Notes under the pieces: model-generated
The model's database searches: none
What the model was told of the DNA's origin: nothing
Seen by the model: only the letters and a program-made list of their open reading frames with translations
Shown here: one piece after another, positions 26,439-35,265 of the stretch
Layout of the letters: every line of letters begins with the position of its first letter
Position numbering within the stretch: the first letter of the stretch is position 1
Program-made: the position numbers and the translations under genes
NCBI GenBank assembly: GCA_949373165.1
Contig: CASICO010000046.1
Location: forward strand, 1-36,192
Source: an uncultured Flavobacteriales bacterium
Lineage (GTDB): Bacteria; Bacteroidota; Bacteroidia; Flavobacteriales_D; Sanyastnellaceae
Length of the DNA stretch: 36,192 nucleotides
Reading direction: 5' to 3'

Positions 26439-27521
26439 ATGCGCCCACTTTTCACTCTACTGTGCCTCATTCCCTTTTTGAATTCAAGCGCCCAAATCGA
26501 ATTCGAACACGACGGTTTGGTCCGAACCTATTTCATGGACGCTCCTGACCCCATCCCTCCAGGCGCACCCATTGTCTTGGTTCTGCACGGATACACAAGC
26601 AGCGCTGCTCTGATTCGCACCTACAGCAATTGGGGTGACTTGGCTGAAGAGGAAGGTTTCGTCGCGGTGTTTCCTCAAGGCACACAAGATGATTTCGGCG
26701 TGAACCACTGGAATGCGAATACGAACAACAGTGACACAGATGACCACTCCTTCCTTGTGGCATTGGTTCAAAGCCTCCAAGCGGAGTACAACTTGAGCCC
26801 CGAGTGCACCTATTCTTGCGGGATGTCCAACGGAGGTTACATGAGCTATTCTCTGGCATGTGAGCATCCAGACGTTTTTTCTGCCATTGGCTCAGTCACC
26901 GGAGTCATGAGTTCAGCAGACGAAGGCTGCATTCCATCAGAGGTCGTTCCCGTGGTTCACTTGCACGGAACAATGGACTCCACCGTCCCTTATGAAGGAA
27001 GCGACATCAATCCTTTGGGCGGCATGGATGTACCCGACGTGATTGAACATTGGACTGGACTCATGGGCACCACCACTATAGAAGAAACGCCTTTGCCAAA
27101 CCAAGAACTGATTGACTTAACGTCCGTGGATTTCATCCGATATGCAGGCGCACCAGGCGGACAAGAATTTCATCACTACCGTGTCAATGGCGGGGGCCAT
27201 GCTTGGTTTGGAGCCTGGGGAAGTCAAGATGTGGAATCTACAGATGTGATTTGGGATTTCTTCTCTGCACAATGCGCTGGAGGGGCCAATGCCGTGGCTT
27301 CAATGCACCTTCCAGAACCTGCCATTTTCCAGCTCAGTGATGGACAACTGAACGTCCTCGAGGCTTGCTCTATTCGCGCATTGAACGTCCTCGGACAAAC
27401 GGCACATTCTTGGCCCGATTTCAAGGCAGGCGACCGCATCAATGCCAGCGAAATCAAGGGGCACTTCCTGCTCCAAGCGACCACAAAGAATGGACGCCAG
27501 CAGGTGATGAGAATTCGCTAA
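26439..27521 (+). CDS. Secreted PHB-depolymerase/feruloyl-esterase-like hydrolase with type IX-like tail
   Basis: The protein has 360 residues and a signal peptide ending NSSAQ (about 15-19). It has an alpha/beta-hydrolase fold of the LpqC/esterase-PHB family: the oxyanion region HGYTSS (50-55), nucleophile Ser130 in GMSNGG, Asp180 in HGTMDSTVP and His254 in GGGHAW. Several cysteines (123, 127, 141, 164) could form disulfides, as expected for an exported enzyme. Residues about 298-360 look like a type A sorting domain of the type IX secretion system (IRALNVLGQTAHSW, GHFLLQATTKNGRQQVMRIR), so export to the surface or medium is likely. The substrate is an ester of unknown type. It converges on the methyltransferase gene with eight bases between stops. 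Confidence 0.85.
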   Translation: MRPLFTLLCLIPFLNSSAQIEFEHDGLVRTYFMDAPDPIPPGAPIVLVLHGYTSSAALIRTYSNWGDLAEEEGFVAVFPQGTQDDFGVNHWNANTNNSDTDDHSFLVALVQSLQAEYNLSPECTYSCGMSNGGYMSYSLACEHPDVFSAIGSVTGVMSSADEGCIPSEVVPVVHLHGTMDSTVPYEGSDINPLGGMDVPDVIEHWTGLMGTTTIEETPLPNQELIDLTSVDFIRYAGAPGGQEFHHYRVNGGGHAWFGAWGSQDVESTDVIWDFFSAQCAGGANAVASMHLPEPAIFQLSDGQLNVLEACSIRALNVLGQTAHSWPDFKAGDRINASEIKGHFLLQATTKNGRQQVMRIR

Positions 27522-27529
27522 AACCGCCC

Positions 27530-28309
27530 TTATCTGGGCTTGCGAACCACCTGTAAGTATCGCTCTTGACCCAAGGCACAGCGTTCGAATCTCGCTTCGC
27601 CATAAAGCGCCTTGAGGTCGAATTCCTCCACTTGGAAACCTGCCGCACGATATCGGTCTGCATAATCCATGCCGTACAAACGAACATGGTCCCGCTGCCA
27701 ATACAAACGTTCACGCTCTGCAGGGTCGGTCACGTTGGGGTCCTCCAAAGTTTGGTCCAAACTGCGGTCCATGGGCACCTGGAAAATGCCCCACCCACCC
27801 GGTTTCATGGTTCTAAAGTACTCGGCCATCACCTTTCTGTCGTCCGAGACATGCTCCATGAGATGGTTGCCCATGATGATGTCGAAGTGATCGTCCTCGT
27901 ATGGAATCTCGTGCACGTCAAAATGGACGTCTGCCCAAGGTGACACCAAGTCTGCCCGGACAATCTCCAATCCTTCCGCCCGATTAAACCGCTTCAGAAA
28001 GCAATACTCTGGTGCCAAATGAAGCATGCGGCGGTTCAGCCCACCATCCATCAAATTGCTGTGCTCCGTGAGGTAAATCCAAACGGCACGGTGACGCTCC
28101 AAGCTCAAGGTGTCTGGCGCCAAAGCGTTGGGGCGGGTCCGATCTGCCCTGCCATAAGACAGCAGCTTTCGGTAGGTGCGTCCATTGATGGGGTCTTCGA
28201 ACCGACTGCCTCTGTAAAAGGGAGACAACACCTGCAGGGCCAAGTGGGCGACGCGTTGAAGCAAGTGCCGTGGAACAAACCGGGTGATGACTGAAATGAG
28301 CGCGCGCAT
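27530..28309 (-). CDS. SAM-dependent methyltransferase with a degenerate zinc-knuckle N-terminus
   Basis: The protein has 259 residues. The class I methyltransferase core is visible: motif I in the unusual form MLHLAPEYCFLKRF (95-108), Asp120 in IVRADL, DVHEIPYEDDHFDIIMGNHL (131-150), EHVSDDRKVM (152-161) and MKPGGWGIFQVPMD (168-181). This matches a Bacteroidota group with 'LHFAPE' in place of the glycine-rich loop. In that group, from memory, the N-terminus carries CPxC and ALCPxC motifs before SLERHR. Here those places read DPING and ALAPDT, so all four zinc-binding cysteines seem lost while SLERHRAVWIYL is kept. The substrate is unknown. It sits 59 bases downstream of DUF721. Confidence 0.85.
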   Translation of the reverse strand: MRALISVITRFVPRHLLQRVAHLALQVLSPFYRGSRFEDPINGRTYRKLLSYGRADRTRPNALAPDTLSLERHRAVWIYLTEHSNLMDGGLNRRMLHLAPEYCFLKRFNRAEGLEIVRADLVSPWADVHFDVHEIPYEDDHFDIIMGNHLMEHVSDDRKVMAEYFRTMKPGGWGIFQVPMDRSLDQTLEDPNVTDPAERERLYWQRDHVRLYGMDYADRYRAAGFQVEEFDLKALYGEARFERCALGQERYLQVVRKPR

Positions 28310-28368
28310 GTTGCCGCGAAGATAACCCGCCCAATTCGAGAAGGTCGGCTTCCCTCAAAAGCCCTCCT

Positions 28369-28698
28369 TCAGCGGATGATGACGTCTCTCACCAACTCAG
28401 CCCCAAGGTGTCCATTGAGCATGGTCTTAATCCGGGTCCGCGCCATCATGAATTCTTCTTTCATGGGTGCTGAATCAAACTCAATGGTCATCACACCTCC
28501 CCTCACTTTTAAGTAACGGGTTTTGCGAGACACGGCCTCCCCCATGACCTCTTTCCATGCCGCCTCTGCCCTGGCATCATTCAACCGTGAGCCATGTCCG
28601 CTGAGGCGCAACCATTCACTCAAGGCGTCACCCAAGGACACCGCCTCTTCCTTTCGACTGCGGATTTTTCCCCGACGACCTCTGCCATATTGGTTCAT
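28369..28698 (-). CDS. DUF721 / DciA-like protein
   Basis: This 109-residue protein has a basic N-terminus (GRGRRGKIRSRK, about residues 5-16) followed by the DUF721 core: ALSEWLRLSGHGSRLNDARAEAAWKEVMG, then VSRKTRYLKVRGGVMTIEF, a KH-like alpha/beta arrangement. DUF721 includes DciA, which helps load the replicative helicase DnaB in most bacteria lacking DnaC. The gene overlaps recF by four bases (ATGA), consistent with a replication/repair role. The short length and lack of an extended C-terminus make it a minimal DUF721 member. The DciA function is inferred from family and context. Confidence 0.85.
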   Translation of the reverse strand: MNQYGRGRRGKIRSRKEEAVSLGDALSEWLRLSGHGSRLNDARAEAAWKEVMGEAVSRKTRYLKVRGGVMTIEFDSAPMKEEFMMARTRIKTMLNGHLGAELVRDVIIR

Positions 28699-29837
28699 TT
28701 GGATTCAGTGATTCCGGCGTCTGCCCATGGTTGGATGCCCTCTGTCTCGACCCACCAGGCCGAAAATGGCACACCCGCCTCCTCCAAAAGCTTGGGAATG
28801 CGGTGCGGGTTGGTGTCCGAAATGAAGACCTGACCAAAACGCGCATGGCCCAATGTTTCCATCAATGCCCCTGCGCGATGGGCATCGATCTTGTCGAAAA
28901 TGTCGTCTAGCAACAAAATGGGTCGCCTGCCAACACGCTTTGCCAAATGCTCCACTTGAGCGAGCCTGAGTGCCAACAAAAACGTCTTTTGCTGACCCTG
29001 ACTTCCAAAGCGCTTCAAAGGGTGGTCTCCAATGCGGAAATCAATGTCGTCTTTGTGGATGCCCACCGTTGATCTGCGCAACCTGCGGTCATTGGCCCGC
29101 GCCTCCATGAGTGCCTTTCCAAAGCTTCCCGTTTCGACCAGACTCACCCGGGCCAAACTCACGTCTTCTTTTCCTCCACACAAACCATGATGAATCCGTT
29201 TGAATTCGGGCTCAAACTCTTCCAAAAAGCGGGCCCGTTCTGCCGAGATTTCCTCTGCAAGAGGCACCATACGCTCATCCCATGGCGCCAACTGATCCTC
29301 ATCCCACGTGCGGTTTTCCGCAAAATATCGGAGCAAATTGTTTCTCTGCTGCACCAAATGTTGGTACTGCATTAACCGGTCCAAGTAAGGTCGATCATAT
29401 TGACTGATGACCATGTCCATCCACTTTCTTCGCACCTCACTTCCTTCGAGCACCAAAACAGCATCGGCCGGGGCAATCATCACAACAGGATATCTTCCCA
29501 CATGATCGGCCAACTTTCCGTAGGCCTTCCCATTTCGTTTGAGCAGTTTCTTTTGCCCCTTGGCCACCGCACAAGCCACCCGGTCCAACTCCTCTCCGTC
29601 GGCGCTGTCCAATGAAAACGTCCCCTCTACCAGAAAGGCTTCTCGACCGTGCCGGATGTTTTGCGAATCAATCGGATTGAAGTACCCCTTGGCATTTCCC
29701 AAGTAATGCACGGCATCCAATACATTGGTTTTCCCTGCGCCATTGTCGCCGAGAAAGCAATTCACGTGCGAACACAGGTCCAATTCCACCTCTGCGTGAT
29801 TCTTGAAATCCAGCAATTGCAGTCTTGAAAGCCGCAT
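28695..29837 (-). CDS. recF: DNA replication and repair protein RecF
   Basis: RecF is an SMC-like ATPase that acts with RecO and RecR to load RecA at single-strand gaps. The protein has 380 residues from ATG 29837 (ATG 29843, two codons earlier, is equally possible). The open frame runs further upstream, but MRLSRLQLLDFKNHAEVEL matches the family N-terminus. The Walker A motif is GDNGAGKTN (30-38), the ABC signature region is RFGSQGQQKTFLLALRLAQ, and Walker B is PILLLDDIFDKID. The end, GQVFISDTNPHRIP, is also typical. It overlaps the DUF721 gene by four bases and is divergent from the TPR/ribH run. Confidence 0.95.
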   Translation of the reverse strand: MRLSRLQLLDFKNHAEVELDLCSHVNCFLGDNGAGKTNVLDAVHYLGNAKGYFNPIDSQNIRHGREAFLVEGTFSLDSADGEELDRVACAVAKGQKKLLKRNGKAYGKLADHVGRYPVVMIAPADAVLVLEGSEVRRKWMDMVISQYDRPYLDRLMQYQHLVQQRNNLLRYFAENRTWDEDQLAPWDERMVPLAEEISAERARFLEEFEPEFKRIHHGLCGGKEDVSLARVSLVETGSFGKALMEARANDRRLRRSTVGIHKDDIDFRIGDHPLKRFGSQGQQKTFLLALRLAQVEHLAKRVGRRPILLLDDIFDKIDAHRAGALMETLGHARFGQVFISDTNPHRIPKLLEEAGVPFSAWWVETEGIQPWADAGITESK

Positions 29838-29847
29838 GCTCATCGGG

Positions 29848-29881
29848 TTGTTCTCTGACTCGTTCACTTTGGCTATTTTTG
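29848..29881 (+). promoter_or_regulatory. Candidate promoter for the TPR-ribH-bioY run
   Basis: TATTTTTG at 29874-29881 is an exact TAnnTTTG -7 match. A TTG at 29848-29850 lies 23 bases upstream, at the long end of the usual spacing. Transcription would start near 29888 and leave a leader of about 95 bases. I see no FMN riboswitch in that leader. Confidence 0.4.
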
Positions 29882-29983
29882 CCCTCTGCAAAAGTGGGTC
29901 ACGGCTCGCAGATGCAGCGTGAAGGGTTTTCAACTGTGAATCCCGGACCATCAATATCGAACGTAAACAGGATACGACCCTCC

Positions 29984-30664
29984 ATGGCCGAAGAAAACAA
30001 CACTGGCGCTTCCATTGAAGACCTCTCAGGAAAGACTGAGCAGTTTATTGAAAACAACAGCCGCAATCTGGTTCTTGCCATTGCCGCAGTGGCCATCGTC
30101 ATTGTGGCCATCGTGGGCTACGGCAAATTCATGGTAGAGCCAGCTGAATTGGCCGCCAATGAAGATGCATGGCGCGCTGAGCAATATTTCATCATGGACA
30201 GCACTGACCTCGCCTTGAACGGTGATGGTCTATACGCAGGCCTTCTGGACATCACAGAAAACCACAGTGGCACCAAGGCTGCATCACGTGCAAGCTATGA
30301 ATTGGGTGTGCTTCTGCGCGCTCAATCCGACTTCGCGGGTGCCATTGAAGCTTTCGAGGCAGCTGACCTTTCTGATGACATCTTGGCCACCATCGCCAAA
30401 ATCAACATTGGCGATTGTGAAGTTGAACTCGGCAACTACGACAATGCTCAGTCCGCTTTCAAAAGTGCGATTGGCATGGCATCCAGCTCCATTGGAGAGG
30501 ATTACCTCGCTCCAATCGCCCTTTACAAAGGGGCCTTGGTCGATCTCGAATTGGGCGACGACAGCGCGGCCAAGTCCAAATTGAGTCGAATTGCGAAGGA
30601 CTACGCCAGCTCCAACCTTCAGGCCACAGCCGAAGGCCTTGCTGCCTCCATCGCCGGACGCTAA
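29984..30664 (+). CDS. Membrane-anchored tetratricopeptide-repeat protein
   Basis: The protein has 226 residues from ATG 29984; the open frame upstream (from 29825) overlaps recF and has no family support. Residues 1-27 are polar and cytoplasmic (MAEENNTGASIEDLSGK). One membrane segment lies at about 28-47 (LVLAIAAVAIVIVAIVGYGK). The rest is helical with TPR-type pairs: SRASYELGVLLRAQSDFAGAIEAF, AKINIGDCEVELGNYDNAQSAF and ALYKGALVDLELGDDSAAKSKL. It resembles YfgM-type ancillary proteins with an N-terminal anchor and periplasmic TPRs. The partner is unknown. It is seven bases before ribH, a pairing I remember from other Bacteroidota. Confidence 0.85.
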   Translation: MAEENNTGASIEDLSGKTEQFIENNSRNLVLAIAAVAIVIVAIVGYGKFMVEPAELAANEDAWRAEQYFIMDSTDLALNGDGLYAGLLDITENHSGTKAASRASYELGVLLRAQSDFAGAIEAFEAADLSDDILATIAKINIGDCEVELGNYDNAQSAFKSAIGMASSSIGEDYLAPIALYKGALVDLELGDDSAAKSKLSRIAKDYASSNLQATAEGLAASIAGR

Positions 30665-30671
30665 GCAAAAC

Positions 30672-31181
30672 ATGGCCACCGAAGGTCACGATTTATCCGC
30701 CTACAGTGCGGAGCAGCTGTCAGGTTGTGCGGGGTTCCGCATTGGCTTGGCTGTCTCCAAGTGGAACACAGAAATCACACACGCCCTGCGTGATGGCGCA
30801 TTGGAGGTGCTGCATGCTGCAGGAGTAGCCGATATTTTGACCCACGAAGTTCCGGGTAGTTTTGAGCTGCCTCTGGCCTGTCAATGGCTACTCAAGCATG
30901 GCGGCTGCGATGCCGTCATCGCCATTGGCAATGTGATCCGTGGAGAAACCGCTCATTTTGATTTTGTCTGTCAATCTGCTGCCACCGGAATTCTTCGCGC
31001 AGGAATGGATGCAGATCGACCCGCCGTTTTTTGCGTTTTGACCGATGACAACATCGAACAAAGCCGCGCGCGCTCAGGAGGTAAGCATGGAAACAAAGGG
31101 ACAGAAGCCGCTGTGGCTGCTTTAGAAATGGCCAAGCTTCGCAGTGGCCTGAATGCCCAACACTGGGGAGTCGGACTGTGA
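30672..31181 (+). CDS. ribH: 6,7-dimethyl-8-ribityllumazine synthase
   Basis: RibH condenses 5-amino-6-ribitylamino-uracil with dihydroxybutanone phosphate, the penultimate step of riboflavin synthesis. The protein has 169 residues. Family motifs are VSKWN (28-32), EVPGSFELP (59-67), AIGNVIRGETAHFDFV (84-99) with the catalytic-type His95, VLTDDNIEQ (122-130), a phosphate-binding-type Arg134 before SGG, and GNKGTEAA (140-147). ATG 30672 is chosen because the 27 codons upstream belong to the end of the TPR gene in another frame. No other rib genes are nearby. Its stop overlaps the GTG start of the next gene by four bases. Confidence 0.95.
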   Translation: MATEGHDLSAYSAEQLSGCAGFRIGLAVSKWNTEITHALRDGALEVLHAAGVADILTHEVPGSFELPLACQWLLKHGGCDAVIAIGNVIRGETAHFDFVCQSAATGILRAGMDADRPAVFCVLTDDNIEQSRARSGGKHGNKGTEAAVAALEMAKLRSGLNAQHWGVGL

Positions 31182-32701
31182 CAGGCCGCCTTTCCCAACA
31201 CCCACTTCTGGCCCCACTCTTGGTCGGCCTGATCCTTCGCCTCGTTGCAGCGCAATTCAGCACGGGTTACTTGATGCATGACGACCACTTTATGGTGGTT
31301 GAAGTCGCCGCAAGCTGGGCTGATGGAGAAGACTACAACAACTGGCTTCCTTGGAATCAAAGCGGCACACCCAAAGCCCATCCGGCCAACTTTGCCTATG
31401 CCAGCACCCAATTTTTAGTGTTCAAGCTGCTCCAAGGTGTCGGCATTGAACACCCTGGTAACCAAGCGTTTATTATTCGAGTCCTGCACGGCCTGTACAG
31501 CTGCTTGACCATCTTGCTTGGCTTCTTTTTGGCCAGGTGTCTTCATCCACACCAACCCAAAGCAGCCCTTTTGGTGGCTTGGATGTTGGCCGCGGGAGGC
31601 TTTTGGCCACTGCTCAGTGTCCACCAACTTGTTGAAGTGGTCAGCATTCCGCCGCTCATGCTCGCCTTCTGGATGCTCGCAAGAAAAAGCGAACTGAGCT
31701 GGTCTTCCATTCTCTGGACAGGTATCGGCATTGGCATTGCCACTGGCTTGCGTTATCAATGTGGCATCATTGGTCTTGGGCTCATCCCTGTTCTTCTCCT
31801 CGAGCGCAAATGGAAAGACTTGCTCGGAATTGGCGCCATTGCATTGTCCACATTTTTCTTGATGCAAGCCCCAGATTTGTTCGTTTGGGGTGAACCCTTT
31901 GTTCAACTCCGTGGCTACATCGAGTACAACCAAACCCATGCGGGCAATTACCCAACAGGCCCTTGGTATCAGTACATCTTAACCTTGATGGGCCTCATGG
32001 TGCCTCCAGTCAGCCTGATGCTGCTTTGGGGCGCCTTCCACAGGGGCAAATCGGCACCTGCAACCTGGTGGCGTGTGGCTGTCCCCGTGGTCGGATTTTT
32101 GCTGTTCCACAGTGTCTTCATCAACAAACAAGAGCGGTTCATTTTGCCCGTGGTACCAGCCCTCATCACGTTGGGCACCGTGGGTTGGTCCATCTGGCAC
32201 CAACACCGACCTTGGTGGGGACGACATTCTCAGCTTCACCGAGGTCTTTGGATCGGGTTTTGGGTCATCAACATCGCACTGCTTGGGGTTTCATTGACCT
32301 ATGAAGCGAAAAAGAGCCGGGTTGAAGCCATGGGGTTTCTTTACGAGTCGGGCGCGACAAACTTTGCCTTGATCCAAGTAGACAGCGGTGCCATGCCCCC
32401 TCAGTTCTACAGTGGTCGCTGGACATCCTACCACATCGACAACCGGAGAGATGGCAAGGCCAATCCACCTGCAAAAGTGGCGGCCAAATGGTGTGTGAAT
32501 CCACCTGAGTACATCCTCTTTCAAGGCCATCAACACTTGGGAGAAGCGATCCAAGCCTACAAAGCTGATTTACCGGGCCTGCGCTATGTCACCACAATTC
32601 AATCTGGCCGCATCGACCAATGGCTGAGCCGATTGAATCCCATCAACTCCTCCGAACGCATCATGGTTTATGCTGTAGAGGACGCCCTACCCTGCCCCTG
32701 A
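31178..32701 (+). CDS. Integral membrane GT22-like mannosyltransferase
   Basis: This 507-residue protein starts at GTG 31178, overlapping the ribH stop (GTGA), which suggests translational coupling. It has about 10 hydrophobic segments. The first external loop has YLMHDDHF (31-38), resembling the acidic catalytic loop H-x-D-E of GT-C enzymes. FINKQERFILPVVPAL resembles the HKExRF motif of the GT22 (PIG/ALG mannosyltransferase) family. The C-terminal 130 residues form a soluble domain (EAMGFLYESGATNFALIQVD, then MPPQFYSGRWTSYH). It would use a lipid-linked sugar to glycosylate an envelope lipid or protein. The donor and acceptor are not known. GT39/ArnT-type enzymes are a less likely alternative. 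Confidence 0.75.
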   Translation: MTGRLSQHPLLAPLLVGLILRLVAAQFSTGYLMHDDHFMVVEVAASWADGEDYNNWLPWNQSGTPKAHPANFAYASTQFLVFKLLQGVGIEHPGNQAFIIRVLHGLYSCLTILLGFFLARCLHPHQPKAALLVAWMLAAGGFWPLLSVHQLVEVVSIPPLMLAFWMLARKSELSWSSILWTGIGIGIATGLRYQCGIIGLGLIPVLLLERKWKDLLGIGAIALSTFFLMQAPDLFVWGEPFVQLRGYIEYNQTHAGNYPTGPWYQYILTLMGLMVPPVSLMLLWGAFHRGKSAPATWWRVAVPVVGFLLFHSVFINKQERFILPVVPALITLGTVGWSIWHQHRPWWGRHSQLHRGLWIGFWVINIALLGVSLTYEAKKSRVEAMGFLYESGATNFALIQVDSGAMPPQFYSGRWTSYHIDNRRDGKANPPAKVAAKWCVNPPEYILFQGHQHLGEAIQAYKADLPGLRYVTTIQSGRIDQWLSRLNPINSSERIMVYAVEDALPCP

Positions 32702-32702
32702 C

Positions 32703-33374
32703 ATGTCCAGATTCAGTCCTTCTTTCCATGCCTTTTTTCAGGGGTTAGAGGCCCACAATGACCGGGAATGGTACGCCGAGCACAAATCCGATTATGAGCA
32801 ACACGTGCGCGACCCATTCAAATCATTTGTGAATGAATTGATTCTCGCCTGCGCAGAAAGAGAAGATGGATATGAGGGTCTTCAGCCCAAGCATTGCATT
32901 TTCCGCATCCACAGAGACACCCGATTCTCCAAGGACAAAACGCCTTACAAATTGCACGCCTCTGCAGGCATTTCGCCAGGCGGAAAAAAATCGAGTGATC
33001 CAGGCCTGTACATCCATGCAGATGCCCACAAAGTGGTCATTGGCGGGGGCGCCTATTGGGTCGAAAAGGAAGACCTGTATTTTTTGAGGGAAAAAATAGC
33101 ACGGGATCCAAGCGCATTCAATGCCTTGCTGCAAGACCCCTCCTTTGCCCGTGATTGCGGTCAAATTCTGGGCGAGAGGAATGTTCGAATTCCGAAAGAA
33201 TTTCAGGATGCAGCAGAGGTCTGCCCTCACATTCTCAACAAACAGTTCTTCTACATGACCGAACTCCCCGCCAAGACCTTGCTCCATGAGGACCTGGTGG
33301 ATGTGGTCATGTCCCACTTTGACGCAGCAGCCCCCATGCGTGCATTCCTCCGTTCAGGATTGCAGGCAGGCTGA
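32703..33374 (+). CDS. DUF2461 family protein
   Basis: The protein has 223 residues and no signal or membrane segment. It matches the DUF2461/TIGR02453 family: FHAFFQGLEAHNDREWYAEHK (8-28), IFRIHRDTRFSKDKTPYKLH (66-85), a GGKKSSDPGLYIHAD segment (92-106) and GGGAYWVEKEDL (about 114-125). The family has no well-established biochemical function that I can name. It starts one base after the preceding stop and ends 21 bases before the M1 peptidase, so it is part of the same run. Confidence 0.85.
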   Translation: MSRFSPSFHAFFQGLEAHNDREWYAEHKSDYEQHVRDPFKSFVNELILACAEREDGYEGLQPKHCIFRIHRDTRFSKDKTPYKLHASAGISPGGKKSSDPGLYIHADAHKVVIGGGAYWVEKEDLYFLREKIARDPSAFNALLQDPSFARDCGQILGERNVRIPKEFQDAAEVCPHILNKQFFYMTELPAKTLLHEDLVDVVMSHFDAAAPMRAFLRSGLQAG

Positions 33375-33395
33375 TGGCTTAACTTGCACCCCGCC

Positions 33396-35261
33396 ATGAA
33401 CAGATTGACCTTCATTCTTCGCCATTCTTGCGCTCCCCTTTTCCTCTTGGTACCCACCCTTCTTTTGGCCCAATACCCTGGCTGGCAGCAAGAGGTGGAA
33501 TACACCATGGACATCACCGTGGATGCCCCAAATCATCAATATGCTGGGGTGATGGATTTGGTCTACACCAACCACAGTCCCGATGCATTGGAGCGCATTC
33601 CCTTCCATTTGTTTTTCAATGCCTTCCAGCCCGAAAGCATGATGGACGTCCGGAGCCGAAACATTGCCGACCCAGACCGACGGGTTGGAGACCGCATTGT
33701 GAACCTCCCCGAAGAAGAATGGGGTTGGATCAAGGTGAATTTCGCGCAAGTGGGAAAAACTGAGGTGGAGTTCACCACAAACGGCACCATTGGATGGCTC
33801 AACCTGCCCAAAGCGTTGGCGCCTGGAAAGAAGACCCGCATCCACCTCGAATGGGACGCTCAGGTTCCGAGACAAGTCCGTCGTTCAGGTTGGATGAATG
33901 CCCAAGGCGTCGAACTCAGCATGACCCAGTGGTATCCAAAAGCCTGCGAATACGACCATCACGGCTGGCATACGAACCCTTACGTTGGACGGGAATTTCA
34001 TGGCATTTGGGGAGACTTTGACGTCACCATTCACTTGGATGCTGCTTACATGATCGGTGGCACCGGTGTCCTCAAAAACGCCAGCGAATGCGGTCACGGA
34101 TACGCAGATGTAGCCACCCCGGACGAAGGGCAGATTCATTGGCATTTTCTCGCAGAAGACGTTCATGACTTTGCCTGGGCCGCAGACCCCGATTTTGTGC
34201 ACTCCGTTCGCCAAGTTGAAAACGGACCCACACTTCACTTCATTCACCAAAATGACACCAGCTACGGCGCCTGGGATGACCTCCCTGCGATCACCGAACG
34301 CGCCATGCTGTATTATTCTGAGCATGTTGGTGAATACCCTTGGCCACAGTACACCGTGATCGAAGGCGGTGATGGCGGCATGGAGTATCCCATGTGCACT
34401 CTGATCCGAGGCAACCGAAACCTGAGAAGCTTGGTTGGCGTCACAGCTCACGAAATGGCCCACGCCTGGTTTCAAGGCATCCTGGCCACCAATGAAAGCC
34501 TTCACGAGTGGATGGATGAAGGCTTCACATCATGGATTGAGTCCGAATTCGTTGCGGAAGAATTCAATGAATCCAAAGATCATCCGCACTATTGGGCCTA
34601 CGGTGGCTACCTCAACCTTGTCCGTGACGGTGGTGAAGAGCCTCTGGCCACCCACGCCGACCACTATGTGACCAACCGGGCTTACGGCACTGGAGCGTAT
34701 AGCAAAGGCGAAGTCCTCTTGAATCAACTCGGTGCCATCATTGGAGAAGACACCCGAAACAAAGGCATCCAACGTTATTTCGAGGAGTGGTCCTTCAAAC
34801 ACCCTGGACCGATTGACTTCAAACGCGTTATGGAAAGGGAGAGCGGACTCGAATTGGACACCTATTTCCAATACATGCTCAACAGCACACACCATGTGGA
34901 TGTGGCCGTGCGGTCAGTTCAAGTGACGACGGACAGCACCATCATCACGATGGAAAGAATCGGCACCCTGCCCCTGCCCGTGGATGTGCGCATCGTGACT
35001 GCCGACGGCACCTCAACAGACCACCACATTCCTCAGGTTGTCACGCAAGGCCACCGTCCTTTGGCAGAAGGAGAGCAGCTTCATGCCCATTGGCCTTGGA
35101 CTCACCCTACCTATACACTGTCGATCCCCACTTCAATGCCCGGGTGTACGATTTCGGTAGACCCGAAGAAATTGACCGCGGATGCCGACCGGAGCAACAA
35201 CCAAGTTTCCTTGGGCAATGGCATGATTCAAGAGTGGACCAACACTGGCTTAAAGAACTGA
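33396..35261 (+). CDS. M1-family (gluzincin) metallopeptidase, secreted
   Basis: The protein has 621 residues from ATG 33396; a TTG 12 bases upstream is less likely. The signal peptide ends near LLLAQ (residues 22-26). The zinc site is HEMAH (His352, Glu353, His356) with the third ligand Glu375 in EWMDEGFTSW, giving the M1 spacing of HExxH-x18-E. The upstream GGDGGMEYP takes the place of the GxMEN aminopeptidase motif, with Tyr-Pro instead of Asn. The N-terminal half is the beta-rich M1 domain (PFHLFFNAFQP). It probably cleaves peptides from the N-terminus in the periplasm or outside. No sorting tail is visible. It is followed four bases later by bioY. Confidence 0.9.
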   Translation: MNRLTFILRHSCAPLFLLVPTLLLAQYPGWQQEVEYTMDITVDAPNHQYAGVMDLVYTNHSPDALERIPFHLFFNAFQPESMMDVRSRNIADPDRRVGDRIVNLPEEEWGWIKVNFAQVGKTEVEFTTNGTIGWLNLPKALAPGKKTRIHLEWDAQVPRQVRRSGWMNAQGVELSMTQWYPKACEYDHHGWHTNPYVGREFHGIWGDFDVTIHLDAAYMIGGTGVLKNASECGHGYADVATPDEGQIHWHFLAEDVHDFAWAADPDFVHSVRQVENGPTLHFIHQNDTSYGAWDDLPAITERAMLYYSEHVGEYPWPQYTVIEGGDGGMEYPMCTLIRGNRNLRSLVGVTAHEMAHAWFQGILATNESLHEWMDEGFTSWIESEFVAEEFNESKDHPHYWAYGGYLNLVRDGGEEPLATHADHYVTNRAYGTGAYSKGEVLLNQLGAIIGEDTRNKGIQRYFEEWSFKHPGPIDFKRVMERESGLELDTYFQYMLNSTHHVDVAVRSVQVTTDSTIITMERIGTLPLPVDVRIVTADGTSTDHHIPQVVTQGHRPLAEGEQLHAHWPWTHPTYTLSIPTSMPGCTISVDPKKLTADADRSNNQVSLGNGMIQEWTNTGLKN

Positions 35262-35265
35262 AAAC

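Noticed and set aside
29882..30671. FMN riboswitch for ribH
   Set aside because: Neither the leader nor the space before ribH shows the conserved RFN-element sequences.
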